This document shows, in pieces, positions 63,653-64,000 of a DNA stretch of 64,000 nt (position 1 is its first letter; each line of letters opens with the position of its first letter). This DNA is from Neorhizobium sp. JUb45 (GTDB lineage: Bacteria > Pseudomonadota > Alphaproteobacteria > Rhizobiales > Rhizobiaceae): the NCBI RefSeq assembly GCF_004343585.1, contig NZ_SLYW01000003.1, positions 124,001 through 188,000 on the forward strand, read 5' to 3'. The position numbers and the translations under genes are program-made. The notes under the pieces are model-generated. The model saw nothing but the letters and a program-made list of their open reading frames with translations, had not been told where the DNA came from and did no database searches.

Positions 63653-64000
63653 ATGTCCCGCACCTTTTGCCAGATTGTCGGTTTCGGCCCCGCCTGTACG
63701 AGTTTTCTCGTCAGCGCCGACCGCAATGGCCTCCTGACTGACCTGCTGCAACGCGGCCTCGTCATTCACGAGCGGCGCCCGAGCGTCGAGCAGCTGCTGT
63801 TTTCCGGCATCAACTACGATATCCCGTCCAACTCCGACGCCAGCGATTTCCTCGACGGCATTTCGCCGGATGGCATTTTTGCGCCGGTTCTGGACAGCAT
63901 GCCGGCACGCCTCATTCGTGCGCGCGGCAGCCAATCGGCGCCATTGCAACTGGTGGCCATGCTTTCGGCCGAACTGCGTCGGGTCTTTCTCACTGCAGCC
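63653..64000 (+). CDS. Probable nucleotide-binding tailoring enzyme (partial, 5' part only)
   Basis: The first 116 residues are present and the gene leaves the window. A strong AGAGGAGAG precedes the ATG, 14 bp after the thioesterase stop. The N-terminus CQIVGFGPACTSFLVSA looks like the beta-alpha-beta dinucleotide fold of FAD- or NAD(P)-dependent enzymes, with HERRP at the end of the second strand. It does not resemble the YbtU/PchG imide reductase N-terminus I would expect in this place. Its role in tailoring the metallophore, such as oxidation or hydroxylation, is inferred only from position. Confidence 0.55.
   Translation, partial: MSRTFCQIVGFGPACTSFLVSADRNGLLTDLLQRGLVIHERRPSVEQLLFSGINYDIPSNSDASDFLDGISPDGIFAPVLDSMPARLIRARGSQSAPLQLVAMLSAELRRVFLTAA

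Overview
The window looks like a chromosomal or chromid segment of an alphaproteobacterium of the Rhizobiaceae (Agrobacterium/Rhizobium/Allorhizobium type). The GC-rich coding pattern, the TGA-N9-TCA iron-responsive motifs typical of rhizobial RirA regulons, a permease/ATPase-fused amino-acid ABC transporter, a TRAP transporter paired with a 5-oxoprolinase-type hydrolase and a BapA-like surface protein all fit. The genus call is inference. There are no ribosomal, tRNA or clear mobile-element genes, and most of the content is accessory.

Left part (1-8.2 kb, minus strand). Two luciferase-like flavin monooxygenases, an M20 deacetylase, a GNAT acetyltransferase and an amino-acid ABC transporter form one operon. 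It resembles the Bacillus yxe/ytm operons for salvage of S-substituted cysteines by N-acetylation, oxidative C-S cleavage and deacetylation. Next to it lies a periplasmic tail-specific protease (Prc).

7.7-18 kb. A MarR-type regulator and a DctPQM TRAP transporter face a fused hydantoinase/5-oxoprolinase. A symmetric 17-bp dyad lies in the divergent promoter. A strong rho-independent terminator follows the hydrolase. Then comes an aconitase B that looks like the long, Bacteroidetes-type form.

18-33 kb. A 2957-residue BapA-like adhesin carries 23 Ig-like repeats of 101 residues, nearly all opening with an EF-hand-like N-x-D-x-x-I-x-x-x-E motif. It is followed by small redox and regulatory pairs: TetR with an epimerase, MerR with an aldo/keto reductase (with a textbook 19-bp-spacer MerR promoter) and LysR with an atypical SDR. 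RNase HI and a cold-shock protein close this stretch.

33.6-64 kb is one large iron island. On the minus strand it has a periplasmic binding protein, two FecCD permeases and an ATPase behind an STN-domain TonB receptor. It continues with an Rrf2 regulator, a PchR/YbtA-like AraC regulator, an RhtX/FptX-like MFS importer, a second TonB receptor, a second AraC regulator and two YbtP/YbtQ-like ABC exporter-fold proteins. Divergent from these, on the plus strand, a 3033-residue PKS/NRPS hybrid (KS-AT-KR-ACP-Cy-A[MT]-PCP), an NRPS (docking-Cy-like-A-PCP), a type II thioesterase and the start of a nucleotide-binding enzyme form a biosynthetic operon that runs off the right edge. Together they predict a yersiniabactin/pyochelin-like, thiazoline-type metallophore with its own import and regulation. 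The domain order differs from HMWP1, and no aryl starter module or terminal release domain is visible in the window.
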